From NCBI GenBank assembly GCA_016490735.1, contig JAEMWC010000279.1, positions 62,001-126,000 of the forward strand: 64,000 nt of DNA, written 5' to 3'. This DNA is from Pachyseris speciosa (lineage: Eukaryota > Cnidaria > Anthozoa > Scleractinia > Pachyseridae). The translations under genes were made by a program, and so were the position numbers. Under the pieces are notes generated by a model that ran no database searches, had not been told where the DNA came from, and saw only the letters and a list, made by a program, of their open reading frames with translations. This document shows positions 49,007-60,637 of this stretch, piece by piece. Each line of letters begins with the position of its first letter. The stretch's first letter is position 1.

Positions 49007-49135
49007 ACAACTGAAATCAACACTTTGAGACAAAAATTGTGTCTTCATTACAAATCTGAGGATGAATATAACTGTGAGCAGTAAAATGAAAGCTATGGAC
49101 TGCCAATGACAGCGTCTCTTATCTTTCTCCGCCAT
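49007..49135 (-). CDS. Candidate first exon C3 (signal anchor)
   Basis: 43 codons starting MAEKDKRRCHWQ, hydrophobic core FILLLTVIFILRFV, ending AGTTGT|GTAAGC in phase 0. Same length as C2. A roughly 180-bp local duplication of its upstream region lies at 49160-49540. Confidence 0.5.
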
Positions 49136-50785
49136 TGGAGAGGTTCGTGATAATTTTGCTAATTAAATTCCTTTTTGCTTGCTTATACCCCATGGATAGT
49201 TTTGACTGAATGTCACTGTTAAAGTCCTGACCCTCTTTCTTTTTTGTGTGGTCACAACAAAGAATCGAATTGCGGTTGATTGATTTTGATGTTAGTCCAG
49301 TCCACGCGAAAGTTGTCTTGTGATTGTAGCCAATTGAGAGATTTACAGAAGAGTTCCTTTTTGCTTGCTTATACCCCATGGATAGTTTTGACTGAATGCA
49401 ACTGTTAAAGTCGTGACCCTCTTTCTTTTTCAAATAAACATAGTTCGCTGTTTGTGTGGTCACAACAAAGAATCGAATTGCGGTTGATTGATTTTGATGT
49501 TAGTCCAGTACACGCGAAAGTTGTCTTGTGATTGTAGCCAATTGAGAGATCGACAGAGGAGTTAGAGAGAGTAATAACATTGACTTTGAAAAATTTTAAT
49601 ATGGTTTTACCTATCAGTTTCGCACACGGCTAGACAAGGGCATTGTTACGGGAGTGTTCAGTTTTTAAGGTCAAAACTGTACTAAAATCTTTACAGTAGT
49701 ACCTTTGTTTATAACGACTGAAAGATCGTGCTCATGCACAAAATGTTCCTGCAAATACAACAGGAACTGGATATCAAGTGAATCAAGCAAATTTTCGTAA
49801 TACGGTCAAGACAAGACAAGATATCTTTATTTTATTAGGGTAGCTCCTTCAGCAATCACATGAAATTACTGTAGTTATCAATGGAGGCTCAGTCAGTGTC
49901 GATTTCTTTGAGGAACAATTGGTTGGGATCTGAAAATAATGGCCGTTATGAACAAGATTCTTACCATTTACATAAACAGTCACAAATGGTAGTATTTTGA
50001 GCCTTTCTAAAGTAAATTAAAGGGCCAATTTAAGTTGCACAACAAAGGGTGTTTCATACGCCTTTAATCTCGAAGGCTGGTCGGCTATAAGCAATATAAC
50101 GCGTTTTAACCTTTTAACCTTCCAAAATGTCCACAATTTAAACTTTGAAAATTTGCAACGCTTCACCACAGGATTAGTCAGCTCATTTATTCCAAAGACC
50201 TCATCTAGAATCAAACATATCTCGTCCTAAAGAAGTTTAAGGATAGCCTTTGAAGATTTTGAACTATCGTTTGCTAAACAGCATCACAGGGTTCTTCTAT
50301 TCTTTCTAACCAGCGTCTCAAGCAGCAAGTTAGCTTTCCAAATACGCGTGTGATAACTTTTGAAGGAAGTTTGTGAGGTTTCTTCAGTGAAGCCGGCGGT
50401 CAACTGTTCAACTAAGACTCTCAACGCAATTACTCCATGAAATAAATTGCAGAACATGAAAACCAGCACGTATCTTTATTTTATTTTATTTTATTTTTTA
50501 TTTTATTATTATTATTTTTTTTTCTGGCTCAAAGGCCTGAGGGCACGCCACTTTGAAAAGGATTGCGATAAGTCTAGACAATTACTTTGACAACCACTGG
50601 GAAGACGGTATTACTGAAATTAAAAATAACGGTTATAGCAGTGTTGTGATCTCTTTGGTTGCGCTAGTGGAAAACAAGCGAACAAACGCTGAATGGGAGA
50701 AAAAATATTGTAGCTCAAAGAAAACTGCATTTTTTAAAGTTTCCATTGACGCAAATTTCCTTTGGGTTTATCCAAATTACGCGAC

Positions 50786-51240
50786 ATTAGAGACCTTAAA
50801 ATCGAGGTTTGGCCATCTTTCCGCAAACGGCAAACCGCGGTTTGCGGTTAGCGGTTTCACGTTAGCTGTCTGCCCGTATTCGGGACTTATAAGATTCGCG
50901 GCTAACAAATAGCCGGCCGCCATGCATGTTTGTTTTCATTCATTCGTTCACTTCTGTTTTAGCTGAGAAATCGTCTTAAAAATTACGTTTCTGTGAAAAA
51001 GAATTCGATAATTAATAGGCGAAAGAGTTCTAAAAAGAAGTATTTTCTCTCAAACGTGGGATTGTGATGTTTAAGGATGCAAAAATCCTTGCGGTAAATC
51101 ACTTACCTCTAGAGTGTGGTCTAGCCGTACAAACGTAAACCTCAAACCGCAAACCTGACGGCAAGGCACTGGTCACGTGACTTCTTGACGTTCGCGGTTC
51201 GCGGAAAATGCCGAAAAACCTCAATCTTAAGGTCTCTATT
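50786..51240. mobile_element. 449-bp MITE with 3-bp TSD (ATT)
   Basis: Element 50789-51237 starts AGAGACCTTAAAATCGAGGT and ends with the inverted ACCTCAATCTTAAGGTCTCT. ATT is duplicated. The empty site (GACATTGCCCC) is present at about 36336 in copy 2. A 3-bp TSD suggests a Harbinger-like origin. The interior is rich in GCGGTTTGCGG motifs. Confidence 0.88.
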
Positions 51241-51369
51241 GCCCCCGAAAACCTTCAGAAAATTAAAGCAAGTGGCATAAATTGGGTTTGAATCGTTAGA
51301 GGGATAAGTTTTAAAAACGTTAATTCGACGTAAGATCGCTGAGGAGAAGTAATAATATAGACCACATAC

Positions 51370-51420
51370 CGATATTTTAATCTCCCAAAGCAGTATGACC
51401 ACAATCACAGCTACAGACAT
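51370..51420 (-). CDS. Candidate first exon D3 (signal peptide)
   Basis: 17 codons (MSVAVIVVILLWEIKIS) to ATATCG|GTATGTG, phase 0. All changes relative to D1 and D2 are conservative. Promoter elements are intact. Confidence 0.6.
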
Positions 51421-51464
51421 GATGTTTCTTTTAAAAGATCTTGTCAACTCGTGAAAAGAGTCGA

Positions 51465-51573
51465 TGCACTTTATATTGTTTGTTCGCTTTCAACTGACGT
51501 GGCAGAAACGCATTGACTAAATAAGCCCGGTAACCAATTAGCTGTAAGATGACATAAAAGTAGGGGAAACCCC
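51465..51573 (-). promoter_or_regulatory. Promoter of exon D3: kB site, CCAAT, TATA
   Basis: Same order as D2: GGGGTTTCCCC (51573-51563), AATTGG (about 51537), CAATATAAAG (about 51478-51469), then the ATG at 51420. Confidence 0.55.
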
Positions 51574-52699
51574 TTTTAATCGTCCATTGTTTTTTATTTA
51601 ACATATTTGACCTCAATCACTATCCTCTTTCGTTCTGTCAATTTAAGGGCAATGGACGAGTAGAAATATCAATATACCCACAATTACTTTACCCTGAATA
51701 ACCCGTTATATGTGTTTAAATAAAAAATTTCAAGTATGTTGTTTGTTCTTCCTCTTGCGGTTTCACCCTCATTCCCAAGTCAAAAAGGACGTGTGTCTGC
51801 ATTACCGATCTATTTATATATCATCTCCGCTGATGCGTGGGATATATTTATTTTTAAGTCAGGTTATATTTCGAAAGTACTCTAATATTGTGTATACTTG
51901 AAAATATGTAGTTCGTGTTTTCTGATATGGCGTGAATAAACGATATTCCGAAATTCACAACAGCAAACTTCGCAAACAAGTGAAAACATTTCTGGAAGTT
52001 TTCAATAAATTGCTTTTGGGAGCTTTTGTCAGCTTGTTTGGTTCATTTGCATTTAATAAGTTTTACAGTTGGAAGTTTCCTAGTAAAGCTAAAAGAAGAA
52101 GCTGTTTTGATTGTCCATTTTACAGCTTTAAAGCGGATATGGCCCAACTGAACTACTAAAGCGGACATGGCCCAACTGAACTACTGTTATTCGTGTTGTC
52201 ATGATTTTACATCGGTAGCAGTTCAAATAAAACGTCTCATGACCAATATAATACATGTCGACAAAATTGTAACTGAACTGACTTAATTTAATTGCAAAAC
52301 TAGTTGGCATTTTTTTTTTTACATTTTTGCTACAAACGGTAGGATAAGAAAAGCTTTATTGATTCTCTTCACGATGTGAGCTCGACATCACGTGATGGAA
52401 TTTAGCTGGCGTGGAATCTTTAATGAGCTTGCAATGGCGTGCATAACTGTGATACCTGGAGTAGTACCGGTACTTCACAGGGAATCCAGTTAAAAGAAAC
52501 ACTCTCTGGGCAGAAAGTGATGTTATTACAACCCTTCTTTATTTTTACTATAGAACACGCGACTGTGTAGCAAAACATTTTTTTAAACATTCCTGTTGCG
52601 CTTTTGTTAGCAAAAAGGTCACTGGAAGAGCAGAGAGTAAAGGCCAGTGCATTCCTCAAGGATTAATGTATAGGGCTCGATAAACTGAAGCTCCTAGTT

Positions 52700-54353
52700 A
52701 CCCGGGCTGCGCGCGTCTCGCGCGGCGCCCGGGTCTTAAACTACCGACGATTATTCTTTTTCGTCGTCGAGTATCATCCACAAATGGCACTTCCGGCGTT
52801 TCTGCGCAAGCGCTAACTATTTTTAACAACAGTGATGCGTGTTGTCACGTATGGGAAAATGTCGATTCATCTTGTGGCTTTTGAAGTCTGAACAAACAAT
52901 ATGTTAAGAGAAGTGTCTATGCGAATGTTTGCAAGTTCAACGGCGAGAAGAAAGCTTTTAACATGAGTAAACTTACGGCAGATGGACTGCTTCAGGAGAT
53001 TGCGAGTAGTCTCTAATTTTGGCGACGGATTTTGGGGCCACGTGCGCGCGCGAAGTTGCGAGGAGACGCGACGTGAGGGGAGCGCCAAAAATTAGAGACT
53101 ACAGACAAAGGGAGTTTGACCTTTCACGGCCGAGTGATTCGGAAGTGTAAATCTCATATCAACAGCAAGAATGATGCCTGTTGTCACGTATTGGAAAACG
53201 TCGATTCACCTTGTGTCTTTGAAGTCTGAACAACTAATATGTTAAGAGAAGTGTCTATACGAATGTTTGCAAGTTCAACAGCGAGAAGAAAGCTTTTAAC
53301 ATGACCAAAATTTAACTCCAGATGGATTGCCGCCGTGTTCCCCGTATCGGGTGTCTGGAGAACTCAGACCTAGAAAACTCAGACCTCAGACCTAGAAAAC
53401 TCAGCCCCCCCCCCCCCCCCCAAGTCTGGAAAACTCAGACCCCCTATACAAATTTTCAAAGTCAAATAAACGTGGACAAAATAAATTATCGCCGTTCAGT
53501 GCGTTGAAATGTTACACCGTCTATTTATCCCAGATAACAAACACTTCACGTTATTATAATCGGCTCCGGAGCACGAGACCTAGAATACTCAGACCCCCGC
53601 CCCCCCCCTAACCCCCCTCCCCCAAACTGGAAAACTCAGACCCCCTCACAACTATACAAATTTTCAAAGTGAAATAAACGTGGGCAAAATGAATTATCGC
53701 CGTTTATGAGGGGTTTGAGTTTTTACAGTTTGGGGGGGTGGGTCTGAGTTTTCTAGGTCTTGTGCTTCGGAGCCGATTATAATAACATGAGACGACAAAG
53801 GAGAAGTGTTTGTAAACAGTTTCACTCTGCTAATTAATTTTCTACTCACATTTCACCGAGACGTACTCCATTAACGTTTATGCGAAAAAATCCTACATCG
53901 TTCGATAAGCGTTTCCTTTCTCAAACAATTATCCATCGAAGCGAAAACAAGTGTGCTTAGTTTTTTTTTTTTTGGAATCAATACACTATTTTTATCACCT
54001 TGCAAAAGGATAAACCTCTGTGGCCTAAAGGTCACTGTTCTTGCCTGTGACACAGCTAACCCGGGTTTGATGTCTTTTAGCTTTTTTAGTGGTATATATC
54101 ACGGGCTTTATTTTTCTGTTTCTCTTTTTCTTGTTCTTTTAGAAATATTTTTTACAAGTGTTATAATTACTGTTCTCAATGGTTGAGCTGTATTTTAGAG
54201 GAATAAATGTTGATAGGGGTCTAAAGAAACAGACTCCAACACAAGCTAAACACAATGCGTCCGATGTAAGAAAGACAGACTTCCCTCTATTCTTTTGTTT
54301 AGCACTAAGTTAGGGATACAATACTGTTTTTTACAAGCCCGGGTTTAGGCTAA
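52700..54353. mobile_element. 1.65-kb composite insertion in unit copy 3
   Basis: Interrupts CTAGTTTAAGC, which is continuous in copies 1 and 2; only GTT is clearly repeated. It begins with a CCCGGGC...GCCCGGG hairpin. It holds a direct repeat (about 52837-52967 and 53178-53305), a foldback (53009-53102, GTAGTCTCTAATTTTTGGCG ends), poly-C tracts flanked by CTAGAAAACTCAGACC in both orientations (53360-53765) and a tRNA-like stretch. No protein gene was seen. Confidence 0.7.
54015..54076 (+). ncRNA. tRNA-like (SINE head) sequence
   Basis: TGGCCTAAAGG fits a pol III A box and GGGTTTGATGTC is close to a B box (GGTTCGANNCC, one change), spaced as in a tRNA. No full cloverleaf can be drawn, so it is more likely a SINE-derived head than a tRNA gene. 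Confidence 0.3.
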
Positions 54354-55108
54354 TTGTAGCCTCTTGTTTAAGCTAAAAATACTGTGTTTCAACGCTAATC
54401 ACTTACTCTTAGAGGAGTAATTAACCACAGTAAATTCCAAAAACATCAAGGTAGCATTTCGATCGAGTAATCTCGCAGAAGACCAAGCAGAACTATTTTT
54501 TTAAACCGTCGGATGGTAATCCAAGCCGACAGTTATTAAAAGCGATTAAAACGTGCACACCGAATTAGCACACAAGACTTTGAAAAAGTTTGCAGACATT
54601 TCCTCCAAGTACGAATAACATTCATGAATGTTGCGTCGTAGAAGAAGTTTATGAATATGCAGGAAAAATATGAAATTTCAGAATGTGCAGAATATTACTG
54701 AAATATTCATAGTTGCTGAACCGAAAAGAGTGATTGCTTCAAACAAACCCACTTTTCTCTAGCTCAGTTGATTTTGCATTTGTCGGAGGACTCTTGAACA
54801 AATTTCAAATAGAGTTCTGTTATCTTACATAACCACTGCTTAAAATGAACAAAAGCATCCTTTATTTAGCAGTAAACGAAAGCCCTCATAACAACCGCGC
54901 CCAGAAGTCCACGTGGGTATAAATTATAACTATATTATCTTTTACATTGGTGTGTTTTAAAACGCATCCTGAAACTTAGCGCAGTTTAGCCGAAGCGAAG
55001 AACCAAATCTTTCTCTGAATGGATAGTTCGGTTTTCTATTTTGAGGGACTTTCAGTAAAAACACACACAAACAAAGCCTCGTATGTGTCTTTAATTAAAT
55101 TCACTTAC

Positions 55109-55162
55109 CGTTGATCTATAAAAACTCAAGTGCAAGAGAAGGAGCAGCATTTTCCCTGCCAT
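55109..55162 (-). CDS. Candidate first exon E3 (signal peptide)
   Basis: 18 codons (MAGKMLLLLLHLSFYRST) to TCAACG|GTAAGT, phase 0. Hydrophobic core and donor are preserved. The upstream non-coding exon donor (CTCG|GTAAGT, about 55315) is also kept. Confidence 0.6.
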
Positions 55163-56243
55163 TTTGATCACTCCTGCGCTAACTTCTGAGTCCTCTTCAG
55201 CTTTTCAAACCTGAGTTGATAGTCGGCGGGCTGCAGGTAATTTAGTATGCGTTCCCGAGGAATCACGATTCCAGAACTGATCAATTGTCATTTGATTGAC
55301 GTTTGAAGTACTTACCGAGGCTGGAATCTGCTGAGTTGGCATTTTTATTATTTGCGTGACAATTGCTTTCCTATCAGATATCATGTATCAAATGATTGAG
55401 AATTCTTATAACTCTGTAGTGCTCCGTTGAATACAAATTTTCCAACGTAACTAAAAAATGGATGGGTGTTCGATCGCATGCAGTTGAAGATTTTATTCAC
55501 AAGCAAGTCTCACATTCACTTATAATAAAAGTATAATAATTACAACTCAATACCCAGCTGTTTACGTGTCGTGATATGCTCGCCTTCTGTTTATCTGCGG
55601 TTCCAAAACCATAGAAGTACGTTTTGATTACCGACTTTATTGACACTGTTCTAAAAACATCCATCATAAACTGCAGACTTGTTTTCTTATTTTCTTCGTC
55701 GCCTGAGGTCCGTGAGGGTAGTGACCTAGGAACTAGGAACGCACGCATTTGCACAGAGAAAAGCCCCTTTTCATTTTGTTAAACCTTTATGCAGGGTGAA
55801 GTCAGCTGTGAAGTGGCGATTTTGCATTGAAATAACTCTGAAAAAAGCCCGTGAAGAGCGTAATGCCACGAAAATCAGCTCTCATCTCCCAATTGCGTAA
55901 AATTAATTGTTTTGATTTCCTGCTCACTGGCAAACGTTGTCAATCATGTTTTTTAACGCGTTACCGTGAATTAATTAACTGGGTTACTTGGAAAGGTCAC
56001 ATATTTGTTCAATTTTGTTGCCTCTTTGGATTTCACAACACGATGGCGGCTAGCTTGGGATGAATTTCTACGAAATTTTCCTTCATTCACGCTTTATCCC
56101 ATAATTCTCTCCCAGAATATGATTGAACACGTGGGTCTGTATTGGCCGCAATGGGCTAGTTGTCGAGGGCGTTGCGACGTACACAGTACACAGCGCGTAA
56201 GCCTTTCATTTCAACATGACGTGACGCTGTGGCATTAACTTAC

Positions 56244-56294
56244 CCTTTCGGTGCCAATGAAAATCACAGACAACAGCATAATCCCCCTAAACAT
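56244..56294 (-). CDS. Candidate first exon F3 (signal peptide)
   Basis: 17 codons (MFRGIMLLSVIFIGTER) to GAAAGG|GTAAGT, phase 0. It is the most distal intact first exon in the array, about 48 kb from TNFR exon 2. Confidence 0.5.
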
Positions 56295-56904
56295 TTTGAC
56301 TTTTTGTTGCCGTTTGATGAACTATGTCCCTATGGTGTACTCTTCACCAGGTGTAAGTCAGCGAGCACATTAAGATGGTATATACGCAATAGTTTGTGAA
56401 ACACATGCACGCATATGTTATCTAAGGGACTTTGGAACTGGCGAAAAATAAATTCCCTGTGAGTGTGAAAGTTAATAGAGGGGACAAGACCGGGCCTGTC
56501 ATCTTGGCTTCATGGAAATACAGCAAAAATGCGAGCAGTTTTAGAGAGTTCAGCCCTTTATCTCTTGTAAGACGCTGGAGAAATGAACTTGGAAAATTCA
56601 TGGTAATCTCAATTAGTTTAAATAACACACACAGCTTATCCGTGACATACTATTCCTGATCTCAAACTATTTATTAGCAGGTTTCAGGGTATTAGCACGG
56701 TAAAAGCATAATATTATAAAGAAAATTTTCCACGAGCTTAGCTGGTGAGAAGATAAAACACATTTTTTGACTGACAAATAACACCAGCCGCTTGCTGTAG
56801 TCATCCAGCCAAAGAACTCCATCGAATTTTGAGAACTGGAACTTATTATTTTAGGAAGTCGGGTGACTTGGCGCTGGAACGACTAGACACGGAAATGAAG
56901 GTCA

Positions 56905-57008
56905 TGTATGTATGTATGTGTCATGTCATGTATGCATGCATGCATGCATGCATGTATGTATGTATGTATGTATGTATGTATGTATGTATATATGTATGTA
57001 TGTATGAT
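56905..57008. repeat. (TGTA)n/(TGCA)n microsatellite
   Basis: About 25 tetranucleotides inserted into a stretch continuous at 28090 and 41030. Confidence 0.95.
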
Positions 57009-57319
57009 ACTTCCGTTGCTATTATTGTATTGGCCTTGTTTTGTTGACACCTGCGTATTTGTGAGATAGTACGCGATACAATCAATTGGCAAATGTTCAG
57101 GAAGTCAAACTAATTAGCGTACAAGTTGCAAGCACCATGCACCAAATATATACTTTGTTTACACTTTGTTTCCCGTGCGAAAGTAGAAACAGCTTTCCGG
57201 GTATGACAAGACAATAGCGTATCATGCAGAGATGTATATGTACGTCATTTACCCTAAAAATAGGCCAGAGTGGTAAATTTCACAATTAGCCTGGGCTGAA
57301 ATTGTTCTCAAATTTAAAG

Positions 57320-58480
57320 TTCACGAGTTTGATAAAGGATAACGACATCACATTGAAAACTGGGAAGTGACGGTAAGAACAACAATTCACAAGAATTAAG
57401 TAACCGCTTAATTGCCACACATCTTGGCAGACGTTACATATCTGCTCAAGTCAGTTTATAATATTTCGCCAGGAAGGCGTCATTTTGGTTCAACTTTCTT
57501 TTGTTTTTCCTCATTATACTTTTATAAGGATTTAATTTTCTATTTCACATAGGATATTTAAAATCATCAAGAGTCCAGGTTCTACGGTCCAGAGTCTGAG
57601 TCCAGAGTCCAGAGTCCAGAGTCCATTTCACTCATGTGACTAGCGACGTCACTAGCTCGTGACGACTAACATTACTTCTATAGTTGGTGACTTGGTTTAA
57701 GGGTACCAGTTTTGCAAGCGCAAGCGTTCATGAAACCTTTACAACGCGACAGGACCAACCCAGTGCTCCGAAGGGAATAATGAAGATCGTCCTGTTAAAC
57801 AGTCACTGCCAGGAACCATCAAAACCACTACGGAGCATATATACTGGGGTATGGGTTCAGCCATGATAAAGAAAATACAGCACATTCACTACAAGACGAA
57901 TAGCCATGGCGAAATGGATATTTACTTCTTGGATTTCAAGTGACGATTTTTCATTCCTCATTTTTATATATTATGCAAATGTATTGGTTGTCGATGCACA
58001 CTGGTTGTTTGCTACAAATAATGCTTTCACAGTATGAAATGAATATGTGTATACTTGCGATCTAAAAAATCGTAAGTTTAATTCAATCTACGCTGTGACA
58101 TTTTCCTTTAACAAAACCAGTTTTGAGCTGTGGGTTGATTTTTAATGTGAAAATAAAAGTAGCTTTAAATACTTTGATTTTGCAATAGGTTCTTTGAACC
58201 GATGGCTCACTAAAATGGAGTAATTTGAAAGTCCCCAAAACCTGCACGGATTCAGACGTGGCTAGATGAGCTTGCTTTAGACAGTTCAGATTGACAATAA
58301 TTGTCTCGAAAGCTAAAGGCACCAGTGTATGTTCATTCTGAGTTAAGGTCATAGTTATGATCTCAATCACAAACTAGCTCGTGGTTAATAATCACTGACT
58401 GCACCAAAGGAAAGTATTGCTCAGTTGTGGGAGGTCCATGCACTCATGTATTCACGAAATCAAAACAATCAATTACAGCA
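57320..58480. other. Unique sequence right of the array
   Basis: No supported exon. A short GAGTCCA tandem run lies at 57590-57625. Confidence 0.5.
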
Positions 58481-58516
58481 TGCATTACTCAATAACAGGG
58501 TCGTAACAAGGTATAT

Positions 58517-58800
58517 GGGATCAGGGATCACCGCCCCGGGATCAGGGATCACAGTGCCCGGGATCAGCGATCACCGCCCCGGGATCAGGGATCACAGTGC
58601 CCGGGATCAGCGATCACCACCCCGGGATCAGGGATCACAGTGCCCGGGATCAGGGATCACCGCCCCGGGATCAGGGATCACAGTGCCCGGGATCAGGGAT
58701 CACCGCCCCGGGATCAGGGATCACCGCCCCGGGATCAGCGATCACCGCCCGGGATCAGGGATCACAGTGCCCGGGATCTGGGATCACACGTCATGGGATC
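58517..58800. repeat. 21-bp minisatellite (GGGATCAGGGATCACCGCCCC)
   Basis: About 13 units alternating CCGCCCC and ACAGTGCCC tails. The GATCA-rich ORFs across it are artefacts. Confidence 0.95.
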
Positions 58801-59141
58801 AGGATCAGTCATTTTTTGAGGGATCAGGGATCGGACTCTGACAGGAGCCTTAAAGAAACTTTAAATAATTACACACTTTGTAATGAAATATAGTCCTCCT
58901 TTCATTTAAATTTTCTCGGCTTCTTTCTACCTGTCACGCAATCAATTAATTTTGTAGCTTCTCACTGTCGAATCACATATGACCCTGATATTATATAAGA
59001 CAATGTAGTACGTTTGCGGTTGCTGAACTTCGACTTGCTGAGAAATGAGATACCTCAGCGCTGTTCTTGGCCTACCATTGTACTCTAGTGCACTTGCTTA
59101 CACGTGGTCTATGGTTTCAACATTTTATATACTGTTTTGAG

Positions 59142-59178
59142 GCGTGGGGAAAGGGAAGAAGAAAAGTCGCGATGGACG
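59142..59178 (+). CDS. Exon of RS-rich protein gene (basic linker)
   Basis: 37 nt between TTTTGAG and the donor GGACG|GTATGG. Encodes VGKGKKKSRDG in the frame that continues into the next exon. The short size makes it tentative. Confidence 0.4.
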
Positions 59179-59273
59179 GTATGGTGATTTTACTGCTACT
59201 TTGCAATTGATAAGTTTAAGTTTATTGTATTTCGTATTTGCCGGCCAAATTTTATGTTATGTTGTCTTTCCAG

Positions 59274-59339
59274 GTCACATTCCTATTCTTGTTCTCCGGA
59301 GCGATCACAGCAGCATTCCCGAAGACGCTCCAGAAGTCG
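59274..59339 (+). CDS. RS-domain exon
   Basis: 66 nt from acceptor TCTTTCCAG|GTCACA to donor AGTCG|GTCAGT. Reads RSHSYSCSPERSQQHSRRRS, a typical arginine/serine-rich segment of SR splicing factors. Phase 2 out joins the next exon. Confidence 0.55.
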
Positions 59340-59666
59340 GTCAGTACAGTTCATTGCAGTTTTTATCAGGTTGATGGTTATGTAAGTTCTGTAATATATC
59401 TGTTCGTTCTATTCAGCGAAACATACGTTTTGTATGTGTCTATAATGCTGTGGGACAACTTTGGTGTGTAATCCCGATGATCGTACGATGATACCCGGGC
59501 ATAATAATAAAATAATGATCTCAAGAGGCGGAGAATACATTGCAATTTTACTATCTAAATATCATAGTAAAATTAATGCTTTTTCCAGTCAATGTTCAGC
59601 AACGTTTTCGATTCTCTATCTTCAGATCTCGGTTCTCGCCCTGTGTAGCTCGTGGTTTTTGTTGAG

Positions 59667-59808
59667 GAGCGCGCGCGAGGAGAATAGGGCGGAGAGCAAA
59701 CGATCGCTCGAACGCTTCCGAACAAAACGGAGATCTCAGCACGGGTCCCAATCGTGCTCATCGGAAAACCGTCATCAAAGGCATAGGTCACTTGAAAGAA
59801 GAAGTTGA
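59667..59808 (+). CDS. Terminal RS-rich exon
   Basis: Acceptor TTGTTGAG|GAGCGC gives an in-phase join. 46 codons rich in Arg and Ser (SKRSLERFRTKRRSQHGS ... HRSLERRS) end at TGA. A stronger acceptor at 59636 (CTTCAG) would give a short, stopped tail, so alternative splicing is possible. RRM or other upstream exons were not found in the window. Confidence 0.5.
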
Positions 59809-60206
59809 CGCTTGAATTATGATGGTATGGATGGCATGCTACATAAAAGCTTTTTTATTTGTATATACAGTCACGTTTCCTAAATTCAATAATTAACCTG
59901 AGAGTCATGCTACCTGATTATTTGCTTCCTAAATGTCACTGTTTAAGAATATTGTATATAAAAAACAATAATGAAAGCTGCTTCCGGTGTTAAAATCCAC
60001 ACTCGATTGTTTTAGAACGTGGTCTTTTTACCCTGACTTATCATGAGAACCGTTGGTCCGTACATGCCAGCCAGGACTTTCTTTCATGTTCTTTGAAGTA
60101 TTTTGAGAATCGGCGTGGGAGTTGCCTTCCATAATTTTTTGTAAGCCGGGTACACGGCAGAGAGTGTCCCTTGAAGAGAGCTAGCCTGAAATTTGAGGCC
60201 GTATTC

Positions 60207-60361
60207 CATTACCAAAGTAGCCTGCGTGGCCGGGGCACCAGTAAAGGGAAACGGGAGGAGAAAGAGGGCGCACTCCGCGCGCTTTCCTCTTGCTTCGTGC
60301 AAGCCTGCTTACCCCCTTCCCATTCCTTTTGAAACACCTGTCACGTAGGCTATTCCCGAAG
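60207..60361. mobile_element. 137-bp MITE, TAGCCT termini, imperfect 9-bp TSD
   Basis: Element 60216-60352 runs from TAGCCTGCGTG to CACGTAGGCTA. Flanks TTACCAAAG and TTCCCGAAG match at 7 of 9 positions. Termini and TSD length resemble the palindrome at 24174, so they may be one family. Confidence 0.7.
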
Positions 60362-60637
60362 TGGCATACCACATTTGCGCCTATTACAAAAGGTAAAAGG
60401 AATTCCCACGTGATTGCTCAAAGTGCGTGTCTTTCGCTTGCCCCGCAATCCATCGCCGAAATTAGAAACTACTCGCAGTCTATTTAACTTAGACGCTTCC
60501 TTCTCTGCTCGCTAGGACCTATGCTACTCAGAAATTAACCACATTTCCATGGAAAAGTGAAAAGAAGATTATTAAGTTGCGATTTTTAGTTAGCGATAAG
60601 CGTAACGTGTCGTAAAAATAATTAACAATGTGAATAG

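Larger units (their letters stand above)
41305..57310. repeat. Tandem segmental duplication, copy 3
   Basis: Starts within the sequence homologous to 29380 and so lacks the family A exon. It ends homologous to 28800. It contains first exons B', C, D, E and F. Its insertions include nested TIR elements at 44405-48277, a MITE at 50789-51237, about 1.65 kb at 52700-54353 and a (TGTA)n expansion at 56905-57008. Confidence 0.9.

Noticed and set aside
54015..54076. Functional tRNA gene
   Set aside because: B box imperfect and no cloverleaf; listed only as a SINE-like head.
58425..58893. Repetitive ORFs with DHRPGIRDH/ITAPGSG motifs
   Set aside because: Translation of the 21-bp minisatellite in two frames, with no start context or splice support.
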